DNA of 64,000 nt. Origin: Diatrype stigma (Eukaryota > Ascomycota > Sordariomycetes > Xylariales > Diatrypaceae). The stretch is taken from NCBI GenBank assembly GCA_022225965.2, contig JAKJXP020000090.1:144310-208309 (forward strand). Reading direction: 5' to 3'. A program made the position numbers and the translations under genes. The notes below the pieces were generated by a model. That model saw only the letters and a program-made list of their open reading frames with translations. It was not told the origin of the DNA and ran no database searches. Shown piece after piece: positions 9,793-21,949 of the stretch; position 1 is the stretch's first letter, and every line of letters starts with the position of its first letter.

Positions 9793-12118
9793 ATGAACTC
9801 AGAGCTGTTCAAGGCTGGCAACTCAAGAAAGCGCTGGTTTAGGCCGGAACTTGCCAATCGAGAGTATGGCCAGTTCGGAGATGCCTACAATGATGAAAAC
9901 TATCGGAGGCTGGCAGAGAAGTGGAATATAGAGTAGGTACAGCATCGTCACTGCAGTCAGACCCCCTTACTCATATGAATGATCGGTTAGGCCAGCTCAG
10001 CCGTATCTCGCCCATGTGAAACAGCTCTCAGGGCGGGGTTGGATCAACCTGAGGCTACTCGCCGATTTTATGCAAATTGGTACCCATCCCGCACGATGGA
10101 AGAAACGTAGGTTTGCCTCTGAGCCACTCGCTGTCGATAGTGCTGTAATATGCAAGCCTCTCGATCATCGAGGCTTCCATCAGTTCCCAGCCCTCAAAGC
10201 ATTGGCTTCTTTCTGAAAGTACAGTACATATTGCTGACTCGAAGCACTTAGTGGACCCGAACGCGGGCAGCAACAATAAACAGGAAGTTTCAGCAGAGCG
10301 CGAAAGGAGGCTCAAGAAGACCGAGGTTTCTGTCCTTGACTTTTACACAGACGAGGTAAAGAAAGCACCGCCGATCAGGACTTCCGCGGATCTACATATG
10401 AAGTTGGATGAGAAAGTGACCGATCAAAACCTTCAACTAAGACTCTATGTGGTCGAAGACCTTTCGAGAGATGTTATCGAGGCTCTGGGACAGAAACGTG
10501 AGTCAACATCTGACGTCCGCGTCACTTTAAGCTGATGCTGGCATGTGAGTCGCTACCTTTCCCTTGGAATGGTCGCTGACGTCTGGAGAAATGGTAGTGG
10601 ACATCGAGCCAGACTTCTTCCGAGCGCACATAGTTGATTATACTTGGTATAACGTGCTTGATCGGTGGCGAGATCCTCCAGAATTAGACATAGTTCGGAG
10701 ACACACAAACTGGACACAACTTCGGTATGTGACGGCAAGGTATTTCGAAACGCAAACCGACTTCGATGCGGCATGCGACGATGCCGAACAGTTTAATATT
10801 TCAAGGCGCCCGGATAATGACCTCAATAATGAGGCATGGTGGGACAAGAAAGGGGCGGTGGTAGGCCTGACTCGATCAAGGGCAACGTTGTGGCTGCCGA
10901 AAGGGCATTCTATCTCTGGGGCCCGAGTTGGTGAGTACTTACGTGCACAGACTGACAGAAGAGAGAGCTGACCTTGACCGACGCCGTACCGTAGGCGTAC
11001 TGCTCCTGGATCCAACTATAAACAAGGGATTTCCACTGTGGCTAGGCCGCCGTATGCTGCATCCGACTCCCAAATGCGGCTCCCAACCAACAAGCTGGCC
11101 GGAAGCACCCAAGCCAACCCATGTTCAACAAGGGGACTCCAACCGCCAGGGGGGCTCATACCATACGGGAAACTCGTACCATAATGGCTTTTACCAGGAC
11201 TTTCTCTACTGGGCACAACAGTCGGCGGTCTTCCCACCTGGGCCCGTGTCGAGCGTGCACATCCCGATGCAGGTGCTTTTGCATCTCATCTGTTCCGAAT
11301 GGCTTACAATGATGGATTACATCAAGACACGCCTGAGCCAGGTGGACTTGGAGCTGGTAGCACTTGAGTATGCGGCCGGCACCCATTCCGAGGTCACGCT
11401 ACCGAAGCTGCACATGTGGAGACGATTCGTACCGCTCTATCGAGAGATGGTGCAGGAGACCCTGCGACATGTCTTCCGCTTCCCCTGTTACGGCCAGAGC
11501 CCCTCCGCAGCAGCTCATCGATGTGAGGCTTGCGGTGCGGCTACCTCAAGTCTAGGTGCTTCAATACCGTGCCCGGTTGCTCCTGCTAATGCTGACGCCG
11601 CTGCTTCTGCCACAGACAAAGCAAACGGCCACCATCACGACCACCACGACCGCCACCCTCACCACGCGGGCCCCGGTGGGTCGATCGGCGCTTACCAGGA
11701 GGACTTCAAGCTCATCCTGGCGCAGCTGGAGGAGTACCAGGCGCGCATCGACCGGCTCACGACGGTGGTGACGGCCGTGATGTCGATCGAGGACTCGCGG
11801 CGCAGCCTGGACGACAACCACAACATCCGGCGGCTGACCTGGCTGGCGACCTTCTTCATCCCGTTCAGCCTGATCGCCAGCACCTTCTCCATGAGCGAGG
11901 ACGTGAGCCAGATCGGCGGCTACACGATAGGCCTGTACTTCGCCACCTCGGTGCCGCTGGCCCTCGTTGTGGCCCTCGTGGCCATCGCCATGTCGTGGCC
12001 CAAGAAGAAGGAGCTCCTGGCCAAGATCAAGAATCGCCTGGCCGGCGCCAGGAATAACTTGTTCGGGCTTACAAAGGGCAGCAGCGGTAGTGGTCGAGGT
12101 GGCGCGTCGAAGGTTTGA
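9793..12118 (+). CDS. CorA-like Mg2+ transporter family membrane protein
   Basis: Divergent fungal CorA-type protein of 652 residues. Exons are 9793-9932, 9991-10106, 10252-10497, 10598-10930 and 10995-12118, with consistent phases. The soluble N-terminal part contains EPDFFRAHIVDYTWYNV, common in fungal CorA-like proteins of unknown role. A His-rich loop (HHHDHHDRHPHH) precedes a long helix, LAQLEEYQARIDRLTTVVTA. Then come two closely spaced membrane helices: LTWLATFFIPFSLIASTF at about 557-576 and TIGLYFATSVPLALVVALVA at about 589-610. The positively charged KKKELLAKIKNRL lies after the last helix, as in CorA. The canonical Gly-Met-Asn pore motif after the first helix is replaced by Ser-Met-Ser, so magnesium transport is doubtful. 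A proximal TATA box lies at 9692. The start is chosen from the exon phase and the TATA distance. Confidence 0.82.
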
Positions 12119-12649
12119 GGATCGTATTGAGTGCCGGCACCTACCTAGTTCGGGGACTTCTTAGGGCGTCTATAATCTCATTCACGTGGCTTGGGTCACA
12201 TATGCTATTGTCTTTTGATTTCCTAATGCTTTTATAATGTCATGCAAGCCTTGTTTTCTATTTCGTGACCATTGCTTTTGTTTTGGTCTTTGATCCCCTG
12301 AAGTGGAAAAAAGAAGGAAGAAAAAGGGGGGGTTGGCGAGGCGGTTTAGGAATCGATCGGCTCTCTATAACACCAGTTAGGGAAACCGGTAGCGTTATCT
12401 ATGCAATTATATATATGAGGAATTCTGTCCGAAACCATAGGTTGATCGCTTGAGGTGATAAGGGTGATGAGAAATGGTAGTGTTACGCACTCACACCCAA
12501 GCCAGCAGCAGCATGATAACGATGAAAGCTCGCAATGCGGGGTATGTCCTCATCTTCTTGCATCCTCAAGCTCTTCATGAATAACACAGAGAGTTTCCGA
12601 TTGTGTGAAGGTGAAGAAGGGACGTAAACCTTTTCGCACATTATCAAAC
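12119..12649. other. Intergenic region between the CorA-like gene and 2OG oxygenase
   Basis: 531 bp without a gene. It holds an A/G-rich tract near 12300-12337 and the promoter of the oxygenase. No clear TATA box. Confidence 0.5.
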
Positions 12650-14158
12650 ATGACCCTTGACAATACTATGATTCCGGTGGTCGACTTTGAAGTTTGGTCG
12701 CATGGATCGATTAACGATCGGATACGTTTGGCGCAAGAACTGACCGATGCTTGTCGCCGGGTGGGTTTCGTCTACGTAGTCAACCATGGAGTATCCAGCG
12801 ACCTGCTTGAGGAGGCGTTTCAGGTTTCGAAGAGGCTTTTTGATCTACCGCAAGACAAGAAGATGTTGGCACCCCATCCACCAGGTCGGTGTTCCGCGGG
12901 TCAGCCTAGGAATTTGACTCGGTTACTCACTGATCCCCAGGACCCAATGTACACAGAGGATACTCTTGGCCCGGCTGTAAGTCAGCGGCTCTTTACCCTG
13001 GTGTTGTTCCTCTTCACTATTTTGGGAGCATGGAATCTCCATCAAGCCTCTCTGCTTTCCTAAAAATAGACATCGGAACCCTTTCTTCGGCGGTAAGACA
13101 CTGCGCGGTACTTGTTGACTGGGATTCTCGCAGTGGAGAAAGTGTCACAGGACATCATCAAGGAAGGCGATGGCGCAAAAGAGGCCGAGAACCGAAAAAT
13201 CGCGGATGTCAAGGTGATTCCCAACGAGGCTCTTGAAAGCCATAAGCCCACTGCAGTATGACTGGCTCCTGACACGAGTCCAGGAAAGTTACGAGATCGG
13301 GCACGAAGACTTCGAACTTCAGCCAAATGTGTGGCTACCTGAAGAAGTCCTGCCGGGTTTCCGTGGTTTCATGACGCAATTTTACTCAGCTTGCTTTGAC
13401 GCAGCGAAAGAACTCCTACGAGCACTAGCTCTCGGCATCGGCCTCGAAGACGAGGATCACCTTCTTGATTACCACAGTGGTTTAAACAACCAGGTGACTA
13501 TCCACACCAAACCACTCCAACGGCTACGGTATCCGGTGGCCACAAGGCTAGAGTTGGCTGACTGTAGATGGTACGACAGCTCCGGCTCCTCCACTACCCA
13601 CCAGTCGAGGCAGAGAAACTGTTGAGCAACGCCACCTCTCGAATGCCTGCTCACTCAGACTGGGGCAGCATCACCATGTTGTTCCAGGACGACGCCGGCG
13701 GGCTCCAAGTCGAAGACCCGAGGAGCCCTGGAAGCTTCATCGACGCTACGCCGATGAAGGACGCCCTGGTAATGAACGTGGGCGATCTGCTGATGCGATG
13801 GAGCAACGGTGCGTCATTCTCCTTCGACCTTGACTTGATTTGATCGTTCCGTAATAAGACGCGCTAATTAATAACCGACCCAGACTTTTTGAAATCGACA
13901 CTGCACCGAGTCACACTGCCTCCCATCCAGGTCGATGGCCCGATCAGCGGCAAGTTGATGACAAAGTCGAGGTATTCCATACCGTATTTCGTATCGCCGG
14001 ACCCGAAGTCGGTCATCGAGTGTCTCCCCGTGTGTACGGACGCGGATCACCCGCCTAAATATGAGCCGGTTGTTCAGGAAGACTATAGGCGCATGCGCGC
14101 AAGGGGCCAATACGCAGAGCCCGTAGAGGCTGTTTCCACACCCACATCAGGGCACTGA
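12650..14158 (+). CDS. 2-oxoglutarate/Fe(II)-dependent oxygenase (isopenicillin-N-synthase-like)
   Basis: Oxygenase of the IPNS/DIOX_N plus 2OG-FeII_Oxy type; it hydroxylates, desaturates or cyclises a small molecule with Fe(II), O2 and normally 2-oxoglutarate. Exons are 12650-12884, 12941-12976, 13134-13213, 13284-13493, 13580-13808 and 13884-14158, giving 354 residues, the usual family length. Family features: IPVVDFEVW at the N-terminus, GFVYVVNHGV, PHPPGPNVHRGYSWPG, YEIGHEDF and LRLLHYPPV. The iron ligands are His212 and Asp214 (AHSDWGS) and His271 (TLHRV). The 2OG-binding Arg293-x-Ser295 follows (RYSIPYF). Exon 5 could instead start at 13568, also in frame, adding MVRQ; 13580 fits the family better. 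It lies downstream of the oxidase and CorA-like genes on the same strand. Confidence 0.88.
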
Positions 14159-15181
14159 AAAGCCCTATGATGCGATGGCATAGGTATTCTAGGTCTGGTT
14201 GCCATTCAGTTGTCCCCCTATTCGGTAGTACATACTATTATGTATGTAAGTGTATGAAGTAAACCTTGAACCCACCCGGGAGGTTGGCAGGCTAAAGTTA
14301 ACGCGAGATAGCCAGGCCCACTTAGCGGGGGAACCAGCTTAGGGGATTTCCAGTTGATGCACTCCCTAGACCCTTGCATGAGAAGACCTAGATTCGCCGG
14401 ATGGACCCCAGATGGGGTTAATCAACCGTCCCCGGCCTCGTCCTCCAATGACAATCCAGCGTGTCCAGTAGCAAATGTCGCTGAATGGTTGAATTTCCCC
14501 AAGCGCCAGCTTTGCCGCCGCCTAGTCGAGCACGGCGCTTCGCAGCTTCAACTCGGCAGGGCGGGCCCGTAGAATCCGTCCGGTCTTCGATTGGACGACA
14601 GATCAACAGGAGCTGCGACTATGTAAAGCTGGGAACGCGAGCTAAAGCTCGATGGTACCGTGCAGCCTCCCGAGAGCAGTTATTTAAGAGTTATTTAACA
14701 ACCATAACTGGTCAATCGACATCGATTCCAGTGTTCCAACAGCCATTATATACAGTACTGCTTCCTAGCCTTCTGCTGTCCGAGGAAGGGGCAGTATAGC
14801 CGTATAGCCTCTCTTTCTTTACCTATGCCTATCGCCGTTAAGCTATATGTACCTTGGGCATTAGCGCATTGCTATAATTATATGTCCATTGCCTGTCAAT
14901 AATCAGCCGTTCCCGCGCAGTATCGAAAACAACCAGAAAATCAGCCTGCCAAGCGGACGCCTGTGGTGCGGGGCTTTCAGCTCGACGAATATACGAATAT
15001 TCCTCATTCTGCCTTGCCATTCCCTACCACCCTCACGACCACGACTAACATAGTTCCTCGCTGCCGTCTGTCCCAGTTATTGCGTCCCATTTCTTGCTTA
15101 TAGCATGCTTCATTGAAGCTTCTACCTTCCTAATTGAAGCAGCTAGAAATTAGTAGGAAGTCTAGGGAGCACCAGGTCACC
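14159..15181. other. Intergenic region upstream of the AIM24-domain gene
   Basis: About 1 kb with no supported gene. An AT-rich part near 14680-14760 has two TTATTTAA motifs (14681-14698). A short direct repeat of CTTCCTAATTGAAGC character lies near 15117-15140, just upstream of the gene. Confidence 0.5.
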
Positions 15182-16934
15182 ATGTCTGGTCAATTCTATC
15201 CACGTAAGTCGCGAATTGTTACCCTTTCGCATCGTGTTACTGTAGATCTTAGATCACAGGTCGGACGGTACTGAACATTGAACAGCGCCTCCAAATCCAA
15301 GCGGGTCAACAGGTACGAGCGATCAATCCGAGGTTCCTTCTCCATCGAGTCCGCGTCGCGTCCGCATCGCGTCCACAGTGATAGTCTATCTGTTGGGTAG
15401 GTAATAAGCTGACAAGGAGGCAACACAGGTCCGCAGCAAAGCTATCCACCTCCTCCCACATCCCCTCCCGCAAACCAGACCAGGTTCTACCCGCCGCCGC
15501 CCGGTACGCCGAGCTTCGCGCCCCCTCAGGGGCAGCAGTATCCGACGCCTCCCCAGCAGAACTATCCGGCTCCTCCCCACCAACACCTGCAAAACCCGAT
15601 ACCCCGCCAGCAGAGCTATCCCGGTCCTCCGCACCAGAGTGTGTCTCCGCCGCCTCAGATCGGGACGCCCGTGTCATACCCGCCACCGCCCCAAGCTCAA
15701 CAGCAACAACAGCAGCAGCAGCATCAGCAACAGCAACAACACTACCAACAATTCAACCTACCACTACGAAACAGCGGCCCCATTTCACCGCCGCCGGGCG
15801 ATGCGCCGTCATACGCGGACGTGGCCCCGAATGGTCCAGAGGGGTATCCCCAAGAGAAGGCCCAGGCCGCGTACAGCGGGCAGTCGGTCCACTCGCGGAC
15901 CGGCTCAATCGCCGCCTCCGCCGCCAGCATTCACGGCGGCGGAGGATCGTCAGCCGCGACAGCGGCCGCTTCACCGGGCGGCAGCAGCATCGTGGGCGGC
16001 GGCGGGGCCGGGTTCCAGGGCGGGGCGGCGCCGGCCAGCGCGACGGTGGACGACGTGGGGACGTTCAACGGGGGCTCGTACCGGATCAGCCACCGGGACT
16101 GCAACACGATCATCACGCTGCAGCTGGCGCACGGGTGCCCGCTGAACGCGAAGCCGGGGGTGCTGATCGCCATGACGCCGACGGTCACGCTGCGGGGCGA
16201 GTACAAGTTCAGCATGAAGAAGATGATCTCGGGCGGGGAGTTCGGGCACTCGACGTTCACGGGGCCGGGCGAGCTGCTGCTGGCCCCCAGCATGCTGGGC
16301 GACATGACCACCATCCGGCTGGCCGGCGGCGAGCACTGGAGCGTCGGCAAGGACGCCTACGTGGCCAGCACCCAGGGCGTCGTGCGCGACTACAAGCGCC
16401 AGGGCCTGGGCAAGGCCATGTTCAGCGGCGAGGGCCTCTGGGTCCACAAGATCAGCGGCGTCGGCCTGCTGTGGATCACCAGCTTCGGCGCCATCATCCG
16501 CAAGGACCTCGCCGACGGCGAGAAGTACATCGTCGACAACGGCCACCTCGTCGCCTGGAACACCAAGTACGTCATGGAGCGCGTCGCGAGCGGCGGCATC
16601 ATCGCCGGCTTCGCCAGCGGCGAGGGCCTCGTCTGCAAGTTCACCGGGCCCGGCACCGTTTTCCTGCAAACGAGAAATCCCGTAAGTCTTCTTTTATTTA
16701 TCTAATTTATTTTTATTATTCCTCCCCTCCCCCCTCTCCTTTTGTCTTTTTCGCCCCCTCTTTCTCTATTTTTCTCCGTCTCCTTCCCTGTTCTTTTTTT
16801 CTTTTCTTTTCCTTTTTTTTTTTTTTTTTTTTTTTCACTGTCTGCCTTGACGGCGAGGTGGCGCGAACTAACACGCGATGGGTATGCAGAGAGCTTTCAG
16901 TGCCTACATGACAGGCAATGCTGCACCGCCGTAG
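15182..16934 (+). CDS. AIM24 / TRAP-like domain protein with Pro/Gln-rich N-terminus
   Basis: Protein of 448 residues from exons 15182-15203, 15286-15312, 15429-16681 and 16890-16934. The first half (to about residue 220) is low-complexity: Pro/Gln/Tyr repeats, then a poly-Gln tract from CAG/CAA codons at 15699-15741, then Ser/Gly-rich. The second half is an AIM24-family beta-rich domain (DUF124): [68 protein letters not shown] and [19 protein letters not shown]. Yeast Aim24 acts at the inner mitochondrial membrane; fungal paralogues of this form have no clear transit peptide, so location is uncertain. The last intron (16682-16889) carries a long T tract. The first two exons are tiny but keep frame and have good GTAAGT/GTACGA donors. 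Confidence 0.85.
15699..15741 (+). repeat. CAG/CAA glutamine-codon repeat
   Basis: Interrupted CAG/CAA tract within exon 3 of the AIM24-domain gene, encoding a run of Gln with one His. Likely length-variable. Confidence 0.85.
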
Positions 16935-18502
16935 ACTGTACGATAGATGGACCAAGGCAGCGCATGCTGGAACTGGAGACTTGGAGTGGGTGGGGGGAGA
17001 AGCAGGATCCTGGACGGAAAGGCCGGGATGCGCGTGCGTTGTGGGATGATGACTGAAATGTCGTTGGTGTCAAGCATTGATTGACCAGGGATTACGCATG
17101 GGTCATGCTTGTTTGTGAGAGCAGAGTCAGAGCTGAGCTGCGCAGATTATGACGTTGGCTCGAAAAGGCTTGGCCGATATTATTATGCTTTTTGGATTTG
17201 GGGGCCATTTGTTTTTGGTCACTTTGGAATTCCTACTGAAGGCAGCTAGCTCGGGGAGCGTAGGCGTAATCTCATTTTAATTCTTATTCAGGTCTCACCA
17301 TCCTGTTCTGTCCGTCATCGGATTCAGGGGGGCCGAGGAGAAATAGAAGCTTCTTTCGATCTAAGATGTCCATCTGCACGGTTCCACCAACAGCTTCTGT
17401 AGACCTTCCAAACACGTGCTGAGGTGTTCGTTGGATGCTACCTCATGCGCTATGTGGTGTTGGTCGACACGTGCTGCGGAACATCATCCTATCTATAGCT
17501 CCATGTGCCGTGATTATGCAGTGTGTCAAAAACATGGCGGCATAACAGACCTTAAAACCGGCTGCGACGCTGCCTGCTTGCGTATTTAGCCCAGTCACGT
17601 CGAAGTCCGCGGAAATCGCACCCGGCCAAGCATTCCTCACGTAATGCTGGTTAATTGCGGCATGCAAAAAGAGTTCCGACGCCGAGAGGTAGCAGCAGCC
17701 TCGCGCCCCTATGCAGGTCGGCTCGCCGAGGTGTGGTGCCGTTGTCCTCCCTTTTTCCTTGCATCCCTTTCAGCCCTATCCTTCTGCTTCCTCGCAACCC
17801 ACTCCTTCTGTAGCACAGCATCCATGGCATGATGGGTGCGGTTACATCCGCCCCTAAATGTCAAGCAAGGAACAATCTCGAAACGAAACAGGACGTTTCA
17901 TCGATCTCCGCCCCCCCTTTCTTCGCAACTGACGACGACGACGAATGTTCTTCTCCGGATTCAAACCCTGACTAGCTGGCTCCCCCTGCGAAGAACCCCC
18001 CCCCCCCGTACGTCCCGGATCCTCTTCCCTTCTCTGGCTTCCAAATATCGTCCCCGGTTCCGCCGCCAACCCACGTGGACGTCGTGGGTGCCTGCCCTGT
18101 GATGTACTTATGTCGAGTCATCGTATTCTCTTACTATAACGTCCATAGGATTAATGATCTTCCATTCTGGCCACCGACCCATAAGTACCTAGTTGGTTGG
18201 TTGGTAGGTCGGCAGGTATGTATCCATGGATGTCTGTAGGCCGGCGTTGCAGATGCTTGGTTTACACCACAAAGGAAGCCTAGTCTATGTAGGTAAGTAG
18301 GCAGGTAGGCTTGGGGGGAAGGGGGCAGCTCCCGGACCTGGAGGTTTCGACGAGGCGCAACCTGGGTACGTACGCGGGGCGACGCGATTTCGCACCTGCT
18401 GTTGGTCTGCCGCTGTTGCTGATTTTAGGCATAGACAGGCTCGCGATCCGCCAACATCACGAGCGAAGGATGAAGGTGGTTCGGGGATCACAGATTCACG
18501 GC

Positions 18503-18540
18503 TACCTACTTACCTACTTACTCTTACCTACGTACCTACA
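18503..18540. repeat. TACCTA tandem/dispersed repeat
   Basis: CTACCTACTTACCTACTTAC and following TACCTACGTACCTACA. The same motif, or its complement TAGGTA, recurs in nearly every spacer of the window, for example 286-306, 18290-18310, 23884-23897, 25403-25450 and 61230-61270. Confidence 0.8.
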
Positions 18541-18668
18541 CCGCCTGGTTTGTTACCCACCGAACTGTTGGTTCCCGTCCCCGTCCCCGTCGAACCCTTT
18601 TCTACCCAAGAAGCAGAAGGTTCCGTAAAAGATCCCGGGGTCGTGTGCTTGTACGAACACGTGCAAAG

Positions 18669-18723
18669 TATGTGTGTGCGTGTATGTGTATGTGTATGTG
18701 TATGTAAGTGTATATGTGTATAC
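18669..18723. repeat. GT/GTAT-rich microsatellite
   Basis: TGTGTGTGCGTGTATGTGTA followed by more TGTATG units, ending near TATATGTGTATAC. Confidence 0.85.
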
Positions 18724-21700
18724 AATACGAAGCCACACCGAAGCGCGCTCCGCGGTCCGCGATGCGCTTGGAGTGTGGGGGGGGGGGTGTCAGTGAACGA
18801 GGCAGTGAAGTCTTCTAGCAGCACAGCGACATGTCAAGTTAGTTTCGCGATATGTTACCTAGGGGACTCGGCGCTTTATGCTAGAAGAAACGCGGGCGTT
18901 ACACCGGGTGCAAGGTGAGGCGGTAGGCATGATGATGATTTCTCAGCTCACAACTCGCAGCTCACAGCTCGCCATCAATGAACCTGACAAAAACTACGGA
19001 GTCGGACCCGAGACAGCTTGGATGACGTTAGCCACAACCGCCGCCCGCCGAGACAGAGACAGAGGGGGGCATGGTCTCGGGATCGGCGCCGATTCCCTTT
19101 AGGGAAGCGGACGCACCCACCAGCATGGACTCGTCTCGGCTCCAACTTTTCAGCCAGTCGGCGGCACGCCCAATGATGTGCAGTAGCTGGACACCGCCCC
19201 TAGTAAGTCCTAACCGATGAGCCTTCTTGCTTGCCAATCTCCAACGGCCGGTGAGCCCCCCCTTACCCCCTCCCCCTTTCCTATCTCTGAACTGGTCAGC
19301 AGTTCCACTCTAGCCTCAACCCCGACAAGCCCACATGGTGGAATGTGGGATGTGGGATGTGGGATGCCTATTACGGTTCACTGTTGGCACTATGGTACTA
19401 TCCGATTCCATCCTTCAACCCGCCAGAGCCAGGGCCTTTCTGTCATTGACTGATACTGACTGGGGTTATTGGCCGGGCGATCCCGTGGCTGGGAGCTGAG
19501 AAGCAGCGCAGCGCATGGGGAGGGGCTAGTAATTCTGTATACCCATTGGCATTATGTGAACCACAGCATCCGCTGAAGAATTCTTGGCGCTTTCTGTCCC
19601 CCTGCCGTATCATTTGATGCAAGGGTGGCATTCTCCGATTTCCAATTTTGGCCTTTCTTGCCTTCACTCACCCCCTAATCGAGATTCTCTATGCGAGATC
19701 TCACAGCGGCGCGCAATTGGCCATCTCGAGTACCGCCATTTAGTATAGTGAACTACTTAGTGTTCGGCCTATGGACCAGGCTCCTCTCATCCCACATTGT
19801 CAGATGATGGGCAAATTAGCATAGCAGCTATAGCGTACTCCAGTATACCCTCCAACACCCCCAAATTCCTCCTCTGCATTCCTCTATTCCTCTATATGGC
19901 AATAAGCTCGAGGCGGCTGCTGCTGTCTCACTGTCTCAGTCCCTGGTCCTCTCTGGTGACCAGACGAGTATCAGCTCTGCCAAGGCCTTGATTAAAAGAA
20001 AAGGGGGATGGAGGGGTGACATTGCTTGATATGTACAAGACGCCCCGCTGCAGCCCTACATCCACCTTTCCTACCTATACACTACTTACAGATGTAGGTA
20101 TTACCTCTTGGGCAGTGTGTTCTTACCTAACTACTTACTCAGGTAGTCTTACCTAACTGGATGCACTCCCACGCGACATGACAATCACTAATGCCAACCG
20201 TACACTTCAGGTCTGACCCTGCATGCACGTCCTGTGCTACCACATATAACAATGTGTTTTGGCGCCTCGCTTTCTGTTTCGGCAAGCTAAGCCGCGTCAG
20301 TTTCATTCTTCCGGATGGAGACACAGACCCCGCTACACAGGCCCCGATACGCAGATCCCGAATAGAACAATAGAACAATAGAACCTTGGAAGTGTCGACA
20401 GCATTAAATTGGGCTTTGAAATGCCCCCGGAGCCCTCGGGGTCGGAAAGTCGATGGAAAAAGTCCGAGGCTGTCCAGATGCCATGACAGATGCCATGATC
20501 TATGACTGATCTCGACGTCGAACCCCGAGGAGGAGTACATAACTATGGGTATGCAAGGACCTTTTCAGACGTTAGTATAGACGTGGCTTGGTAGTTGGTT
20601 GTGCAGGGGGGGGGCTTGAGCCCTTGAGAACTCCGCTTTTAACGCATTACTTACGTTGCTTGACGCTCAAGTAAGAAGTAGCGTAAAATGTGTGCCAACT
20701 AACAAGCAGACAAGTTACTTAACGGGATGCAATAAGGTGTAGGTGTGCTCGAAGTATGGTACTTCATAAGCCTCTGGCCATATGTATCTAGGCCCGTCCT
20801 TGTAACACCAATTCAGCCATGCTTTCTTTCCGGGTCAACTTTCATGCCGCCGACACCATATAGGAATAACAGCCGGTCAGATGATCAAAGCCGTCAGCAA
20901 GAGCATCACCTGCATTCCTTCCCACTTATGCTGCTGAAGACCAACAGGGCGCTTTCCATGACTACAAATAGTTCAGGCATTGCACTGGTTCGTGTTGCTT
21001 GGAAGGCCCGTGATGCCGTAATACCTACATGGAGGTCTGTAACTAATACGTATTGTACCTACATTAGTGGTGAATAGCTAATTTTGGCCGGCTTTCCACA
21101 AACGGCAAGCAGACATAGATCGATCCACTTACACGCGCGCATCATACAGAAGTTCTACGCATCGCCATGATTGCAGCGAGAACCGGTGACTTTTTGTATG
21201 CAACAAGTACTGAGCAGGCATTCATGGCGCCCTTCGTAAGCAGTTCCCATAAAATAAAGATAGGCTTATGAACATGGACAGCACGGGCAAATTAAGACGA
21301 CACACTAGAGTGGCCTCGACGGACGGGGGACTAGGTATGCATTCCAAGTTCCCACTGAAACAACGCCCCCTTACCAACTGCTCACCCGGGGCCAATCAGC
21401 TCCAACCGCAGCACGAGCTCAAAATTACTAAAGAAGACATATGAGCATGCCACAGGGCTGGGGAGTAATCCTGGAACTCGACACGTGGGTAAGATATGTA
21501 GAGAGACCAAACTGGGCTAGAAAGTACCAGGCAGAACCTTAGACTCATGGGCCCCTAGGCAGCCAGCCATGGAGCCGGGGCGGGTAGGGCTGTGGGTTCC
21601 CAAGTGCTCACCCACGATCTTACTTCGAGGTTTATGTACCTGACATGAAAGACCGCCACTTCCTCGAAAGAACCAACATCTCTGTGTGTGACATTGCATG

Positions 21701-21949
21701 CGGCACAGGCCCCTCAGAATCACATCAGGACGTCGAAGCAAGGCTGACCTATCTAGGAGCGGAGGGCAAGAAGGGGTTCAGTACATAATGCGGCTAGAAC
21801 CCGGATCTAGCTATGCGGGCTTGCCTCCATCACATCACCTGTAGCGCAGAAGAAACCCCTGTTGTCCAATATCTTCAATATATCAGCCCAGCCCAGCCCA
21901 GCAGCAAACTTGCTTCCGAGTCGTCCACGTGAACCCCAATAACAAGACA

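Larger units (their letters stand above)
16935..21949. other. Long gene-poor, repeat-bearing region
   Basis: Five kilobases without a supportable gene. Many short open frames exist, but none has recognisable protein character or a coherent splice model. Contents include a C run near 17997-18007, TAGGTA/TACCTA tracts (18187-18215, 18290-18310, 18503-18540), a GT-rich microsatellite (18669-18723), a G run near 18777-18788, and homopolymer-rich promoter DNA before the Zn2Cys6 gene. Several CAGCCCAGCCCAGC copies lie at 21888-21903. Confidence 0.5.

Noticed and set aside
20139..20540. 133-residue minus-strand open frame in the large gap
   Set aside because: No domain, poor start context and no neighbouring exon with matching phase.
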